Source: Bog-756 sp963699345 | Lineage (GTDB): Bacteria; Actinomycetota; Acidimicrobiia; Acidimicrobiales; RAAP-2 | Length of the DNA: 64,000 nt | Direction of reading: 5' to 3' | Assembly: GCA_963699345.1 (NCBI GenBank) | Contig: CAVOTL010000005.1 | Coordinates: forward strand, 434,001-498,000 | In this document: in pieces, positions 62,109-64,000 of the stretch | Position numbering within the stretch: the first letter of the stretch is position 1 | How the letters are laid out: every line of letters starts with the position of its first letter | The notes under the pieces: model-generated | What the model was told of the DNA's origin: nothing | Databases searched by the model: none | What the model saw: the letters and a program-made list of their open reading frames with translations, nothing else | Position numbers and translations under genes: made by a program

Positions 62109-63295
62109 GGCAGGACCGACGTGGGGAGCGGGTGGTGGAACAGGGCGGCGGCGTTCCCACTGCAGATGGCCCGGACCTCGTCGTCGGGCAGATGACCCCA
62201 GCACGACCGCAGGACGGACTGGGTGTCCGGCCAGGTGCCGTCTCCGTGCGGGTAGTCGGTCTCCACCATCACGTTGCCGATGCCGATGCGGTGGCGGGTG
62301 TCGATGGTCGAGGGATCGTCGAGCGTGCAGAACCAGAAATTGCGGGTCAGCACCTCCGCCGGGCGCAGGTCCCAACCGAGGCCGTACCCGGATCGATCGA
62401 CCACGTTGTCCAGCCGGTCCAGCAGCATGGCGACCCAGCCGATGCCCCCTTCGCTCATGGCGATGGCCAGGTCCGGGTGGCGCAGGGGGTACCCGGACCA
62501 CAGCCACTCGGCACAGGCGGTCAGGGCCAGCTGTCCGAACAGGGTGGCGCAGAGCTGCAGCGCCGGCGCCCCGGGCGGTACGTCCGGCATGCCGGAGCTG
62601 CCGACATGGAGGCACACCACCGTCTCCGTCTCGACGCACGCCTCGAGGATCGGGTCCCAGTGGTCACGGTCCCACAGGCTCGGCAGACCCACGGCATGGG
62701 GGCGTTCGGGCAGCGCCACCGCCTTGAATCCCCGGGCGGCATTACGTCGGATCTCGGCGGCCGCCTCCACGGGGTCCGACAGGTGGGCGATGCCGAGCGG
62801 GATGATCCGGTCGGGGTGCACTGCGGCCCACTCCTCGTACAGCCAGTCGTTCCAGGCCCGCACGCAGGCCGCTCCCAGGATCGGGTCGTCGGCGGCGAAG
62901 AAGACCCGGCCACAGAAGCCCGATATCTGCGAGGGGAAGTTCAGCGACGCCCACACGCCGTTGACGTCCATGTCCGCCACCCGGGCGTCGACGTCGAAGC
63001 AGCCAGGACGCATCTGATCGAAGCGGAACGGCTCGACGCGCACGGTGTCGGGCCGCCGGCCGGCCACCGCATTCATGCCGACCTGCGTATAGCGACCGCC
63101 CTCGAATTCCCACACCTGGTGGCCGGACCCGGTCTCCACGATCCGCGGGGCCCGGCCGGCCAGCGCGGCCGGTAGCCGCCCCTCGAAGGTGTGGGCCGGT
63201 TCCACCACGTGGTCGTCCACCGACAGGACCGTGGCCCAGACGTCCCGGGCCTCCGGTTCGGGCAGGAAGAGATCGGGGTCGAGCGGGCCGGTCAT
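62105..63295 (-). CDS. Amidohydrolase (PF04909-type) family protein
   Basis: A 396-residue TIM-barrel metal-dependent hydrolase or decarboxylase of the amidohydrolase_2 group. The metal/active-site motifs are LSVDDHVVEPAHTFEGRLP (replacing the usual D-x-H), VCLHVGSSGMPDVPPG and MVETDYPHGDGTWPD, the last carrying the conserved Asp-x2-His. Members of this actinobacterial subgroup occur in steroid, terpenoid and aromatic catabolic clusters, often as decarboxylases or hydratases. It overlaps the dehydrogenase stop by ATGA and the aldolase start by GTGA. Confidence 0.85.
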   Translation of the reverse strand: MTGPLDPDLFLPEPEARDVWATVLSVDDHVVEPAHTFEGRLPAALAGRAPRIVETGSGHQVWEFEGGRYTQVGMNAVAGRRPDTVRVEPFRFDQMRPGCFDVDARVADMDVNGVWASLNFPSQISGFCGRVFFAADDPILGAACVRAWNDWLYEEWAAVHPDRIIPLGIAHLSDPVEAAAEIRRNAARGFKAVALPERPHAVGLPSLWDRDHWDPILEACVETETVVCLHVGSSGMPDVPPGAPALQLCATLFGQLALTACAEWLWSGYPLRHPDLAIAMSEGGIGWVAMLLDRLDNVVDRSGYGLGWDLRPAEVLTRNFWFCTLDDPSTIDTRHRIGIGNVMVETDYPHGDGTWPDTQSVLRSCWGHLPDDEVRAICSGNAAALFHHPLPTSVLP

Positions 63296-64000
63296 CGGTC
63301 GAAGAGGATGACGCCGCGGACGTTACGGCCGTCGAGCATGTCGGCGTACCCCTCGTTGACCTGATCCAACCCGTAGGTCTTGGTGACCATGGCGTCGAGG
63401 TCGAGGAGTCCCTGGTCGTAGAGCGCCAGCAGGTGGGGGATGTCGTAGCGGAGGTTGGCCGAACCGAAGAGGCTGCCGACCAGTTGCTTCTCCATCAGGG
63501 TGAGCCACGCGAGCGACAGCGTGACCTCGGTCTCGGCCATCGGGTGGATGTTGGTCACCACCACCCGCCCGCGCTTGGCCGTCATCTCCAGCACCTGGTC
63601 GACGATCCCGCCGTCTCCGACCCCCATGGCCAGGATCACCTTGTCCGCGTTCTTTCCCCAGGTGATCTCGTTCACCATGGCCCGGGCCTCGTCGAGGGTG
63701 GACGCGGTATGGGTGGCGCCGAAGCGCTTGGCCATGTCCCGCTTGAAGGGAACCGGGTCGACCGCGACGATGCGTTCTGCCCCGGAGAGCCGGGCGCCCT
63801 GGACCGCCGAGGCCCCGATGCCGCCGATACCGACCACGACGACATCGTCACCCGGTCGGATCTGGGCGGCGTACACCGCGGAGCCCCAGCCGGTGGTCAC
63901 CCCGCAGCCGACGAGGCAGGCCTTGTCGAACGGGTAATGGTCGAGGATCTTCACGCACGAGGCCTGGTTGACCACCGTGTGGCGGGCGAAGGTGCCCAGG
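63292..64000 (-). CDS. NDMA/mycothiol-type zinc alcohol dehydrogenase, N-terminus outside window
   Basis: The visible 236 residues are the C-terminal two-thirds of a zinc-containing MDR alcohol dehydrogenase. It begins in the catalytic domain (LGTFARHTVVNQASCVKI), then CLVGCGVTTGWGSAVYAAQI (the GCGVTTGWG motif of class III/NDMA-dependent enzymes). The NAD site follows (VVVGIGGIGASAVQGARLSG, AVDPVPFKRDMAKRFGATHT). It ends LDQVNEGYADMLDGRNVRGV. The family oxidises primary alcohols or adducts. The gene heads the operon with the amidohydrolase and aldolase (ATGA overlap at 63292-63295). It continues past 64000, so the start cannot be seen. Confidence 0.88.
   Translation of the reverse strand, partial: LGTFARHTVVNQASCVKILDHYPFDKACLVGCGVTTGWGSAVYAAQIRPGDDVVVVGIGGIGASAVQGARLSGAERIVAVDPVPFKRDMAKRFGATHTASTLDEARAMVNEITWGKNADKVILAMGVGDGGIVDQVLEMTAKRGRVVVTNIHPMAETEVTLSLAWLTLMEKQLVGSLFGSANLRYDIPHLLALYDQGLLDLDAMVTKTYGLDQVNEGYADMLDGRNVRGVILFDR

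Overview
The window is visibly GC-rich throughout and reads as a chromosomal piece of a high-GC actinobacterium. The lineage is an inference from content: F420/LLM-type oxidoreductases, a mycobacterial-type steroid side-chain (igr-like) gene set, an ECF sigma/zinc-finger anti-sigma pair, a Flp/Tad pilus locus without an outer-membrane secretin, an actinobacterial-style LexA box and many leaderless-looking starts. An uncultured Acidimicrobiia-type organism would fit, but nothing here proves it. I see no rRNA, tRNA, CRISPR array, phage or transposase.

Layout. 1-4.5 kb: a secreted propeller protein (cut by the window edge) divergent from an ECF sigma/anti-sigma pair, then two membrane proteins. 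4.6-14.5 kb: a steroid-catabolism block. Five tightly overlapping minus-strand genes (chsE2-chsH2-chsE1-chsH1-ltp2) diverge from a CYP125-like P450, and a KstR-like operator sits between them; two LLM oxidoreductases follow. A small secreted protein and its frameshifted shorter relative lie between the LLM genes. 14.6-16 kb: a secreted GH114-type glycosidase and an OmdA-like protein. 16.0-26.6 kb: a ten-gene tad (type IVc pilus) operon read on the minus strand, from a secreted protein and CpaB through TadZ, TadA, TadB, TadC, Flp, two TadE-like pseudopilins and a TadG-like protein to a 1008-residue LysM/BTAD membrane protein.

27-36.4 kb: housekeeping and hypothetical genes (EttA-type ABC-F, threonine aldolase, TIGR03084, DUF503, DUF222/HNH, GAP-family, thioredoxin-like, zinc ribbon). 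Seven of nine successive genes here carry a single-base frameshift, mostly +1. This looks like a poor-quality stretch of sequence rather than biology. 36.4-38 kb: a DEDD exonuclease/GIY-YIG nuclease fusion with a textbook LexA box against its start codon. 38-45 kb: trpD, an acyl-CoA dehydrogenase, a dienoyl-CoA reductase-like SDR, a crotonase, an aldo/keto reductase and a second P450, a lipid or xenobiotic catabolic neighbourhood.

45-59.7 kb: a surface and transport region. It has a 1493-residue secreted protein (propeller, Ig-like modules, three lectin-like repeats), a DUF2510 protein, a sugar-porter MFS, a TauD-type dioxygenase, a frameshifted iron-type alcohol dehydrogenase, a fibronectin-III/PstS-like fusion and an Ig/glycosidase protein. 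59.7-64 kb: a Baeyer-Villiger-type monooxygenase, then an overlapping operon of alcohol dehydrogenase (cut by the right edge), amidohydrolase and class II aldolase. Together the steroid block, P450s, acyl-CoA dehydrogenases and monooxygenase suggest a heterotroph living on sterols, terpenoids or fatty acids, with an elaborate cell surface.
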